This document shows positions 47,959-55,860 of a DNA stretch of 64,000 bases, one piece after another; position 1 is the first letter of the stretch, and each line of letters opens with the position of its first letter. Where the stretch lies: assembly GCF_004684205.1 (NCBI RefSeq), contig NZ_SRIO01000012.1:1-64000 (forward strand). The letters are read 5' to 3'. Position numbers and translations under genes: made by a program. Source of the stretch: Candidatus Macondimonas diazotrophica. Its GTDB lineage: Bacteria; Pseudomonadota; Gammaproteobacteria; UBA5335. The notes below the pieces were generated by a model. The model saw nothing but the letters and a program-made list of their open reading frames with translations, did no database searches and was not told the DNA's origin.

Positions 47959-48699
47959 TCACGGGGCCGACGGCTCGGGCGGATGCAAACGATCCACCGC
48001 GGCCCGCATCTCCTGCAGTGAAATGTGTCGGACATCGCGCCCACCGACCAGAAAAATCACATACTCGGCGATGTTACGGGAATGGTCCCCGACCCGCTCC
48101 AAGGCGCGCGCGCACCAGATGATATCCAGCATACGACGAATGGTACGCGGATCTTCCATCATGAAAGTGATGTTCTGGCGCCAGATCGCTTCATATTCGC
48201 GATCGACTTCCTCATCCGCATGCACAACCTGCAACGCAGCACGCGGATCCATGCGGGCAAAGGCATCGAGCGCGTCGGTCAGCATGGCGCGCGCGCGCGC
48301 GGCCAGATGCTCCAAGGCCTGATAGCAATGCGGAGACCGCTCCATCTGGCTCAGTTGTGCAGCCATCCGCGCAATCTTGCAGGACTCGTCGCCCACGCGC
48401 TCCAGATCGGTGATGATCTTGAGGATCGTGATAATCAGTCGCAGGTCGCCCGCGGCAGGCTGACGGCGGGCGAGAATGCGGTTGCATTCCTCATCCAGCG
48501 TGACCTCCTGCATGTTGATGCGATGATCGGCAGCGACCACCTCTTCAGCCAGCTGACTGTCGGCCCCGACCAGTGCCCGCATAGCCTGATCGATCTGGTC
48601 TTCGACTGCGCCGCCCATCGCCAGTACCCGGCTGCGGATCCCTTCAAGCTCTTCGTTGTAACGGCGGGACGTGTGCTGGGCAATGTCACCGGCTTCCAT
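47959..48699 (-). CDS. phoU: PhoU phosphate-signalling protein
   Basis: 246-residue all-helical protein of two PhoU repeats, with metal-binding motifs EVVAADHRINMQEVTLDEE and HADEEVDREYEAIW. PhoU links the Pst transporter with PhoR and restrains the Pho response at high phosphate. It overlaps the PstB-like gene by 14 bases, and GGAGG lies just before its ATG. Confidence 0.96.
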   Translation of the reverse strand: MEAGDIAQHTSRRYNEELEGIRSRVLAMGGAVEDQIDQAMRALVGADSQLAEEVVAADHRINMQEVTLDEECNRILARRQPAAGDLRLIITILKIITDLERVGDESCKIARMAAQLSQMERSPHCYQALEHLAARARAMLTDALDAFARMDPRAALQVVHADEEVDREYEAIWRQNITFMMEDPRTIRRMLDIIWCARALERVGDHSRNIAEYVIFLVGGRDVRHISLQEMRAAVDRLHPPEPSAP

Positions 48700-49537
48700 G
48701 ATTCCTCCATACCTTCGATTGGGTCAATTGCGCCGAGCCATACCGCCCAGTCAAGTACCATTCGGTTTCCCGCCGTTCCGGGCAGGTAAACATGCGATCG
48801 GTAGGACTGCACTCCATGACTCGCCCCGCGTGAAGAAACAAGCACATCTCGGACAAGCGAGCGGCTTGAGACAGATTGTGCGTGGCCATCAGAATCACAC
48901 GATCCTGTTGCAGGTCTTGCAGCAATGTCTCCATTCGACCTGTTGCAGCGGGACTCAGAGACATCGCGGGAACATCCACCAACACCACCCGGGGATCGAC
49001 GATCAAACTGCGCGCCAACGCCAGTAGATAGCGCTGTTCACCGTTCAGCTCACTCGCGCATCGATGCAAGCGCGGGGACCACGACTCAGAAAGACCCAAT
49101 CGATCCAATATCGATTGGACCGGATCGCTCAGCTTGCGTTCGCCCTGCAGTCGCAGACCATAGACGAGGTTGTCGCGCAGTGTACCCGGCAGTACCGCCG
49201 GAGCGCTGGGAATCCATACCATGGACCGGCGCACCGATTCAGCGTATTCCGCGTCATCGAGGGCCAGTGCGGTTCGGTCCGGCAAAATGACCGCTCCGGC
49301 AACGTCCAGGCGACCGACAGCAAGCGTCAGTCCGAACAGGGTCCGCAACAGGAGCGTTTTTCCAGCCCCTTCAGGTCCGATCAACGCGGTGATCACACCC
49401 GCCGGCAAAGCGAAACTCATGGGATGCAGCAGACCCATGCCCGCGTGCGTGCTGACCTGCAAGGCATGCACTTCCAGCCTCGCCCCGACACTTTCGCCGG
49501 CGCGTGTATCCGGCGCGTTTCGGTTCACCTCGTCCAT
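48686..49537 (-). CDS. PstB-like ABC ATPase with degenerate motifs
   Basis: 283-residue ATP-binding cassette most similar to PstB. Walker A is intact (GPEGAGKT). But the Q-loop Gln is lost (MVWIPSAPAV in place of MVFQKPNPF), the signature is LNGEQRYLLALARSL instead of LSGGQ, and Walker B reads VVLVDVPAMSLSP, so the catalytic Glu is Val. The H-loop (ATHNLSQ) survives. ATP binding without efficient hydrolysis is likely. It is followed by phoU but no pstS, pstC or pstA is nearby. It may be a regulatory partner of PhoU and not a transport subunit. Confidence 0.8.
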   Translation of the reverse strand: MDEVNRNAPDTRAGESVGARLEVHALQVSTHAGMGLLHPMSFALPAGVITALIGPEGAGKTLLLRTLFGLTLAVGRLDVAGAVILPDRTALALDDAEYAESVRRSMVWIPSAPAVLPGTLRDNLVYGLRLQGERKLSDPVQSILDRLGLSESWSPRLHRCASELNGEQRYLLALARSLIVDPRVVLVDVPAMSLSPAATGRMETLLQDLQQDRVILMATHNLSQAARLSEMCLFLHAGRVMECSPTDRMFTCPERRETEWYLTGRYGSAQLTQSKVWRNHGSR

Positions 49538-49685
49538 GCCTGCCTCGCAGCCCCGATCAATGCACGGTCACCATTCCAGCCATTTTAGACCGGCGTATGT
49601 GACATTCGGCGCTGTTGTACGCGTTGAATCCGGCTGCGCTGATCCATGACCGCCCACCGGTGGCTGGCGGCTTTCAGGGACGACC

Positions 49686-49723
49686 AAAAAAGGGGGTGGA
49701 TCGCAGATATGCGATCCACCCCC
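49686..49723 (-). terminator. Rho-independent terminator after the porin
   Basis: Perfect 14-bp stem (49692-49705 with 49710-49723; GGGGGTGGATCGCA arm) with a 4-base loop; the minus strand continues into six T residues. It lies about 50 bp past the porin stop. Confidence 0.95.
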
Positions 49724-49770
49724 GATGATCTCCACACCGTTCGGATGCCCGAACGATGCGTTCACCTCAT

Positions 49771-50820
49771 TCAGAACTTGAAGACCAGGCCCAAACCATA
49801 GCTGTCGGTCTGAGGATCGTCGATGCCGCCAACCGTACGGCCTTCGTCTTCATAGGTCACGTAGTAGGCCTGCGCAGTCAGCGCCTTGCTGAGCTTGTAG
49901 TCGATCCCAACTGCGAGCTCGGTGCGGTCGATGTCGGTCTGATCACCGGAAGTCTGACCATACTGAACCTTGAATTTGAAGGCTTCGTAGCTGTAGGCAA
50001 TCGAACCCAACCAGGAAGTCTCTTCGGCATCGCCGCCCTGAACGCCATTATCCTGATCGATGCCTTTGGCCTGCTGATAGAGTGCACCGATTTCCAGGGC
50101 TTCCATCAATTCGACCGCAACCGTGGCGCGGAGAATGTCGACCCCAACGGTACTTCCATCGAATTTCAGACTGCCTGCCTGATCACCGGCATAGGCCACC
50201 GCAGCATAAAACGGTCCTTGTTCGAGTTCTGCCGACGCGTAATAGGTATCGGCAACGCCGTTGTCCTCGTCATTGGCATTGTCGAGCGCTTCGCGCCCTT
50301 CGCCCGGCGCCACTGCGGCGGTGAGGGTCACCAGGTTGCCCAGCTTGGGCGTGTTGTACTGGATCATGTTGTTGGCGCGGGTCTCACCCACCATCAGATT
50401 GGTGATGTCGCCAATGGACTCGTCGTTGAACTGGTCGGCCTTGCTGCCGATTTCTTTGACCGGCGTATCGAATTTACCGACCTTGGCGGTCCCGAAGGCG
50501 CCTTGGAGCCCCATGAAAATGTTCCGCTCCGAGAACTCGTCGCTCTCGCTGCCATCGGGATTGGTGCCATATTCCAACTGATAGATCACCGACATGTCGC
50601 CCATGCCGATGTCATGGCTGCCCTTGAAGCCCAGGCGCGAGGAGTTGTTCTGGTCCTGCAGGCGCCAGGTCGTGCTCCCTTCCTTCGAATCCAGCCCGAT
50701 CTCATCTTTCTGTCCATCCAGGCCAACATTGAATCGGCCATAGACCTTGACGTCAGCCAGGGCTGCACCCGGCAATACCATAAGGCTTCCCATAGCTACT
50801 GCGACTAGATTCTTCTTCAC
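49771..50820 (-). CDS. Trimeric general porin
   Basis: 349-residue outer-membrane porin. Signal peptide ends AALA-DVKVYG; the mature N-terminus VKVYGRFNVGL and C-terminal Phe (GLGLVFKF) are typical of beta-barrel porins. SSRLGFKGSHDIGMGDMS and FMGLQGAFGTAKVGKFDTPV are Gram-negative porin family marks. It is acidic, with an Asp/Glu-rich surface, and flanked by Pho genes; a Pho-box-like site lies about 180 bp upstream. Phosphate or anion preference is inference only. Confidence 0.93.
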   Translation of the reverse strand: MKKNLVAVAMGSLMVLPGAALADVKVYGRFNVGLDGQKDEIGLDSKEGSTTWRLQDQNNSSRLGFKGSHDIGMGDMSVIYQLEYGTNPDGSESDEFSERNIFMGLQGAFGTAKVGKFDTPVKEIGSKADQFNDESIGDITNLMVGETRANNMIQYNTPKLGNLVTLTAAVAPGEGREALDNANDEDNGVADTYYASAELEQGPFYAAVAYAGDQAGSLKFDGSTVGVDILRATVAVELMEALEIGALYQQAKGIDQDNGVQGGDAEETSWLGSIAYSYEAFKFKVQYGQTSGDQTDIDRTELAVGIDYKLSKALTAQAYYVTYEDEGRTVGGIDDPQTDSYGLGLVFKF

Positions 50821-50995
50821 TGAAATCTCCCTTCACAACGCCCTGAATCGGATGATTTGCGCCTGTCGAGTGCCTCGCGGCCTCGAATGGTTGCCTGATC
50901 CACTTCGGTTACCGAAACGTACGCAATACCGCATCGCCGGCCCCAAGAATCGGGCAAAGTATGGGGCGAAGCGGTGAAATTTTCCTTTCAAAAAT

Positions 50996-51013
50996 ATGAC
51001 AAATTGATGAAAT
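50996..51013 (-). promoter_or_regulatory. Possible Pho box upstream of the porin
   Basis: Minus strand ATTTCATCAATTTGTCAT: two 7-base units (ATTTCAT, TTGTCAT) at 11-base spacing, matching CTGTCAT in 5 and 6 of 7 positions. It is about 176 bp before the porin ATG. Confidence 0.4.
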
Positions 51014-51077
51014 ACCAAGCCGCTCGCGGAACAATCCTGGAATGTTCGGGTCTATCAATGATTTACCCGGCGAGCCA

Positions 51078-51827
51078 TCAGTTCGGCTGCTCACCAACCC
51101 AACGTAGAAATGCGCGCCGCTCTGCGGGACTGGCTTGCTTCCACCAGGCCTGCATCAAACCGACCCAGTCCGCATCCCGCGGTGTCGCGGGAGAAGCGGC
51201 GCGTTCGGCAGCCCGCTGATCGGTGACAGGCTCAGGCGACACAGACCGCGCGGCCGCCGCTCCCATTGGCTCGATGACTTGTTGCTGCCCAGGGCGGGCC
51301 TGACCATCGGCCGATTCCAGTTCGCTGGCACCGCTGAACTGGGCCATCAGCCCTGTCGGAAATCGCACGCCGCTTGGCTGCGAGGCGGTTCGCTTGCCCG
51401 TGGCTTCGTTGACGAGTACGGCGCTGAAATCCGCCGCCAATTGCCTGGCTTGCGCATAGTTGTCCGGATGTACGTACTCGACCCGATACTGTTCACCGGG
51501 CTTTGCCTCGATCACGAACAAAACCGGATCCGAACGAAGCACATCATGAGAATCACCGTGTTCCCACACCTCGCGGTAGAACGCCAGCAGTTCATAGCGG
51601 CCGGGGGTCAGTTCCAGCACCTTGTCGCCTCGGGTCCACAACCCGCTGGCGCCCTTCACCTCGACCCCATTCAGACGCGCCGCCTCAATCGCTTCGGGCA
51701 GCGTAACCAACGCGATTTTGGAATCCGGCTTTTGACCGCCGTCATACAGACGCAGTTGGGGGTTGGCGCAGGCGCCAAGGGTCAACAGACAGGCCATGAC
51801 CAGGAACTTACTGAGGTGCTGCAACAC
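51078..51827 (-). CDS. DUF2057-like lipoprotein
   Basis: 249-residue protein with a lipoprotein signal peptide (MACLLTLGAC, Cys20). Residues about 35-150 resemble the DUF2057/YccT fold: LPEAIEAARLNGVEVKG, LELTPGRYELLAFYREVWE, DPVLFVIEAKPGEQYRVEY. The C-terminal 70 residues are linker plus a helical tail (WVGLMQAWWKQASPAERRA). Function unknown. It lies between phoR and the porin on the same strand. Confidence 0.75.
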   Translation of the reverse strand: MLQHLSKFLVMACLLTLGACANPQLRLYDGGQKPDSKIALVTLPEAIEAARLNGVEVKGASGLWTRGDKVLELTPGRYELLAFYREVWEHGDSHDVLRSDPVLFVIEAKPGEQYRVEYVHPDNYAQARQLAADFSAVLVNEATGKRTASQPSGVRFPTGLMAQFSGASELESADGQARPGQQQVIEPMGAAAARSVSPEPVTDQRAAERAASPATPRDADWVGLMQAWWKQASPAERRAFLRWVGEQPN

Positions 51828-52105
51828 CGAAAATCCTCCATTGGAAATGCGCCATACCGAGGCGCAGAGCGCTTATGCGCGATCGAAATCCGCAGATTGA
51901 GGGCGGGCGCGCTGCGGAAAGACCCACGACCCATGAACCTCGGCGGGCGCGCATCGGCGCACCGATCCCCGGTCATCCGCGCGGGCCCAGCATGCACCGG
52001 GATCATGACAATCTGGTGACAGACGACCGACCCGCTCGGGCATGCGGGATACACCCCCGCGGCCAGGGCCGGCGCGCATCGATCGCGCTAAGAAACGGGT
52101 TGGGT

Positions 52106-53416
52106 TCAACCGCAGTTTTCGAGGGCGCTCACGGCCAATACCCGATGCGCGGGAAACAGGCATTGAAAGCGGCTGCCAACGCCCTGCTGGCTTTGAATAA
52201 GGAGTTGAGCGTCATGCCGCTGAAGGGCGTGTTTGACGATCGCCAAACCCAGGCCGGTTCCGCCCTGGTCACGCCCGCGCCCGCCATCGACGCGATAGAA
52301 CCGCTCGGTCAGACGCGGCAAATGCTCCGGCGCGATTCCGATCCCGGTGTCGACGACTTCCACCTGCAAGCCCTCGCCGACGCGCGCCGCCTTGAGACGA
52401 ACCTTACCGCCCGGAGCGGTGTACTTCACTGCATTCGAGATCAGGTTATCGAAGATACTGCGCAACTCCCCTTCCACGCCACGCAGCACCAATGACTCGT
52501 CGATCTCGGCCTCGATCGTCACCTTGTCCGCGGCAACCCGGGCCCCTTCGGCGCAGCAGCGCCGCAGCAAATGGGTCAAATCAACCGGCTGCATCGCCGC
52601 AGCGCGCGGTGACTCGTCCAGACGCGACAGAAGCAACAGGTCGGCCAGCAACTGCTCCATCCGAACGGTCTGTTCACGCATATCCGTGAGCGGACCAGCC
52701 CAAGCCGAGTGATCCCGGCCGACGTCATCAAGCAGCATTTCCACATAGCCGCTCAAGACCGTGAGCGGCGTGCGCAACTCATGGGAAGCATTGGCCACGA
52801 AGTCCTTGCGCACCTGATCGAGACGGCGTTCCCGGCTTACATCGCGTACCACCAGCAAACGCTGATCGTCGCCATAAGGCACGATCTGCAGGGAAAGCGT
52901 GGTATCGGGCTCATGCGCAGACGGAATCTCGACCGTCTGGTCATAGCTTGCGTCGTCCAGATAGCGGACGAAGGCCGGGGCACGGATCAGATTCGCGACC
53001 CACTGACCCGTGTCGTGCGGTGAACGCAATCCCAACAGGCGCTGCGCGGCGTGATTGAACCAGACGATGCGCGAATCGGCCGACAGGACCACCGTTCCAT
53101 CGGGAAGCGCCGCGGTGGATCTCAGGAATTGCTTCAGAATCAGGGAAAGTCTGCGCTTTCGCTTCTGGCTCCGGCGTTTGATGCGCAATACCTGACCGGC
53201 CACCTCGGCCCAGATATCATGCCGTCCCTCGTCCAGTCGCGGGCCGCGCCCCATCAGCCACAACTCGAAGCGGCGAAGCTGCCAGAGCTGCCAGACCAGG
53301 CTGATCGCCAATCCGGCGCACAAACCCCACGAGAGCGCGTCGAACCAAGCGCCCATACCGCCCGTGACGACCAATATCAAGAACAGCCGCCACCACTCTC
53401 GACCCCAAGGCTGCAC
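52106..53416 (-). CDS. phoR: PhoR phosphate-sensor histidine kinase
   Basis: 436-residue kinase: two N-terminal membrane helices (about 10-45), a charged linker, a PAS domain (ALPDGTVVLSADSRIVWFNH), HisKA (DFVANASHELRTPLTVLSGY, phospho-His in ASHELR), and HATPase_c (N-box IFDNLISNAVKYTAPGG, G1 VVDTGIGIAPEHL, G2 RDQGGTGLGLAIVK). It phosphorylates PhoB when phosphate is scarce. Stop of phoB and start of phoR are 3 bp apart. Confidence 0.96.
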   Translation of the reverse strand: MQPWGREWWRLFLILVVTGGMGAWFDALSWGLCAGLAISLVWQLWQLRRFELWLMGRGPRLDEGRHDIWAEVAGQVLRIKRRSQKRKRRLSLILKQFLRSTAALPDGTVVLSADSRIVWFNHAAQRLLGLRSPHDTGQWVANLIRAPAFVRYLDDASYDQTVEIPSAHEPDTTLSLQIVPYGDDQRLLVVRDVSRERRLDQVRKDFVANASHELRTPLTVLSGYVEMLLDDVGRDHSAWAGPLTDMREQTVRMEQLLADLLLLSRLDESPRAAAMQPVDLTHLLRRCCAEGARVAADKVTIEAEIDESLVLRGVEGELRSIFDNLISNAVKYTAPGGKVRLKAARVGEGLQVEVVDTGIGIAPEHLPRLTERFYRVDGGRGRDQGGTGLGLAIVKHALQRHDAQLLIQSQQGVGSRFQCLFPAHRVLAVSALENCG

Positions 53417-53419
53417 GGC

Positions 53420-54112
53420 TCAACCCTGTACAGAAAAACGGTATCCCGCCCCTCGCACGGTCTGTACCAGATGCGCGACGCCATGACTTTCGAGCACCTT
53501 GCGCAGTCGCCGGATGTGGACATCCACGGTGCGTTCCTCCACGTACACGCTGGGTCCCCAGACGCGATCCAGCAGTTGGCTGCGGCTGTATACCCGATCC
53601 GGATGTCCCATGAAGAAATGCAGCAGGCGGAACTCGGTTGGCCCCAGGCTCACCTTCTCGTCCCCGATCGCTACCCGATGGCTCGTGACATCGAGCCGCA
53701 TCCCTGCCGCTTCGAGAATTTCCTCGTTGCTGCTGTTGATGCTCCGGCGAATCACCGCGTGGATTCGGGCAATCAGCTCGCGCGGCGAAAACGGCTTGGT
53801 CACATAATCGTCAGCACCGACATTGAGGCCCCGGATCTTATCGTCTTCCTCGGTGCGGGCAGTCAGCATGATGATCGGGATTTCCCGGGCCAGGCTGTCC
53901 TTGCGCAGCGTGCGGGCGAATTCAAGCCCAGACATCCCCGGCAGCATCCAGTCGAGCAAGATCACTTGCGGTCGTCCATCGGCGACCTGAGCACGGGCTT
54001 CGGTTGCATCCCCCGCTTCAAGAACGGTGAACCCTTCCCGTGACAGCGAAAAAGCCACCATCTGACGAACGGCCTTCTCATCGTCCACGATCAGAACGGT
54101 CTTGTTTTCCAT
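53420..54112 (-). CDS. phoB: PhoB response regulator
   Basis: 230-residue OmpR-type regulator: receiver with Asp54 (VILLDWMLPGMSG) and C-terminal winged helix (LGPTEFRLLHFFMGHPDRVY, RTVDVHIRRLRKVLE). Start MENKTVLIVDDE at 54110-54112; the upstream extension is not conserved. A Pho box lies about 50 bp upstream, so it is autoregulated. Co-transcribed with phoR. Confidence 0.96.
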   Translation of the reverse strand: MENKTVLIVDDEKAVRQMVAFSLSREGFTVLEAGDATEARAQVADGRPQVILLDWMLPGMSGLEFARTLRKDSLAREIPIIMLTARTEEDDKIRGLNVGADDYVTKPFSPRELIARIHAVIRRSINSSNEEILEAAGMRLDVTSHRVAIGDEKVSLGPTEFRLLHFFMGHPDRVYSRSQLLDRVWGPSVYVEERTVDVHIRRLRKVLESHGVAHLVQTVRGAGYRFSVQG

Positions 54113-54162
54113 GGAAATCCATCCACTGCGTCCAAAAAGCGTTCGTATTACATCAACGCGGG

Positions 54163-54180
54163 ATGACACTTCCGTGACAT
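54163..54180 (-). promoter_or_regulatory. Pho box upstream of phoB
   Basis: Minus strand ATGTCACGGAAGTGTCAT: two TGTCA units 11 bases apart (consensus CTGTCAT-N4-CTGTCAT). It is 51-68 bp before the phoB ATG and fits autoactivation. Confidence 0.65.
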
Positions 54181-54324
54181 CCCCTGCTCACGCCGGCGGG
54201 AGACGCGCCCAGCCCGCCCCATGGCTCTGTTACAATAGCAGCTCTGCATCGAGCAACGGGACTGCCCGGCTGCTGGTGGGCCAGGGATCGGCCATCGATC
54301 AAGCTCCCCGCGACGAGACCTTCA

Positions 54325-55836
54325 ATGCGCACGCCCGATCCGGCCCCCCAACAGTTGCTCCCGCGTCGGCCGATCTCTCGATGGCTTGGCCTGTTGAGTC
54401 TGCCGCTGCTGTTCGTCGGCCTCAGTCTCGGCTGGCTGAACTTCAGTGAAAGCCTGTTGCGCATCGCCGCGCCCGATCCAGTCATGCTGCCCGTGCTGCG
54501 GACCCTGAACAACAGCCTGTTCATTCTATTCGCAACACTGTTCTGGACCTTCTGGCTGGTCCGCCAGAACATGGCAAGCCGTCGGCGCGAAACCGTGCTA
54601 CGCCTCCTGCTCGAACAGGCACCCGCCCCGCTTGCCTTGGCGCGCAAGGGAAAAGTCCTTGCCTGCAATCCCGCTTTTTCTACGCTGTTCGATCAACCGG
54701 ATCCACGCGCGCTCCAGGGATACGATCTGCTCGCTCACATTCCAGTTCAGGATCTGCCCGACCTGCTCGGACAGATCAAGGAGATGGACCCCCGGCATCC
54801 GCGAACGGCTCGAATCGAAACCCGAATCGAAACCCGGACCGAGGGCTCGGACAAGACGATCGTCCCGCTCGTTTTTCTGGTCCGTCGCTTCCTGCTCGGC
54901 CGCTCGGTACACGATTTGCTGAGCTGCCGTCCGCGCGAAGCAGCCGCCGAGGATACCGGCATGCGGGGCGAGCTGGAGCTGCAACTCCTCGAATCGTTGC
55001 CTCGGCCGCTCTGGCTCTGGACAAACCAAGGCCTGTGTCTATGGAGCAACCAAGCTGCGCGGACAGGCACCGGGCCGGAGATGCGTCAGCTCATCGATCG
55101 CTATGGCCGCTTTCAGGACGGACATCCGCTGAGCCCGACCGCGCAGCGGGAGTTTCTGCAACCCGCGCTCAAGGCCGACGGGTGCATCGCCATTGCGCTT
55201 ACCGGCCGAAGCGGGAGCGAATCGCCGCTCGGGAGCCTGTGCGTGCTTCCGGTTCGGGGCCATGACCATCATATTCAAGCGATTGCTGCCGTGCTGGAAC
55301 CGCCGGTGCAAACCGACGATTCCCGGCTTGCAAATGACCTCTTCCGAGGCCTGAATCGGGTCCTCCAGCAGCTGCAGAGCCAGCCGCAGCCGGATGTTGC
55401 GGCGAGAATCGTCCTTGAAACCCTCCAGCTCCGACTCGCTCCGAATGCATGGGTGGGCATCCTGCAGGCCGACCTCGGTGCGCGCAGCGCCCTCTTCTGG
55501 AGCCTCTCTGCAACCGGCGAGCTGGATCACTACCAGACCCATCTTCCGCCCGATCTGCCGACTGAATGTGGTGCGCCAGGCTGGTCGGACATTACCTCGC
55601 TCACCGGACCGGAAACGCTGCCCGGTGTGATGGCGCGACTCGAACAGGCGGGCGTCGATCGATTCGAACGCATCCTGGCGGACCCGGTTCAAGGCCATCG
55701 CCAAGTGCTGCTGCTGTCCCGCCCCTTGCCGGCCCAGATCGAGTTGCGGCGGCTTTGGGCGAGCCTGATCCTGGCCGCGGCACAACCACTGCTTCAGCCC
55801 GCCGATTTCCGGATAACCGGCACCAGCGAGCGCTGA
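54325..55836 (+). CDS. Membrane protein with PAS and GAF-like regions, no output domain
   Basis: 503-residue protein divergent from phoB. N-terminal two membrane helices (about 19-41 and 60-80), a PAS-like region (about 90-200; LLLEQAPAPLALARKGKVLA, then CNPAFSTLFDQ), a second PAS-like segment (LPRPLWLWTNQGLCLWSN) and a C-terminal GAF-like region (ARIVLETLQLRLAPNAWVGI). There is no kinase, GGDEF, EAL or DNA-binding domain. Residues near 160 hold a short repeat (RIETRIETR). It could sense a ligand and act through partner proteins; no named function. Confidence 0.65.
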   Translation: MRTPDPAPQQLLPRRPISRWLGLLSLPLLFVGLSLGWLNFSESLLRIAAPDPVMLPVLRTLNNSLFILFATLFWTFWLVRQNMASRRRETVLRLLLEQAPAPLALARKGKVLACNPAFSTLFDQPDPRALQGYDLLAHIPVQDLPDLLGQIKEMDPRHPRTARIETRIETRTEGSDKTIVPLVFLVRRFLLGRSVHDLLSCRPREAAAEDTGMRGELELQLLESLPRPLWLWTNQGLCLWSNQAARTGTGPEMRQLIDRYGRFQDGHPLSPTAQREFLQPALKADGCIAIALTGRSGSESPLGSLCVLPVRGHDHHIQAIAAVLEPPVQTDDSRLANDLFRGLNRVLQQLQSQPQPDVAARIVLETLQLRLAPNAWVGILQADLGARSALFWSLSATGELDHYQTHLPPDLPTECGAPGWSDITSLTGPETLPGVMARLEQAGVDRFERILADPVQGHRQVLLLSRPLPAQIELRRLWASLILAAAQPLLQPADFRITGTSER

Positions 55837-55860
55837 TCCCCTCTTGTCACCCGGCGTCGG

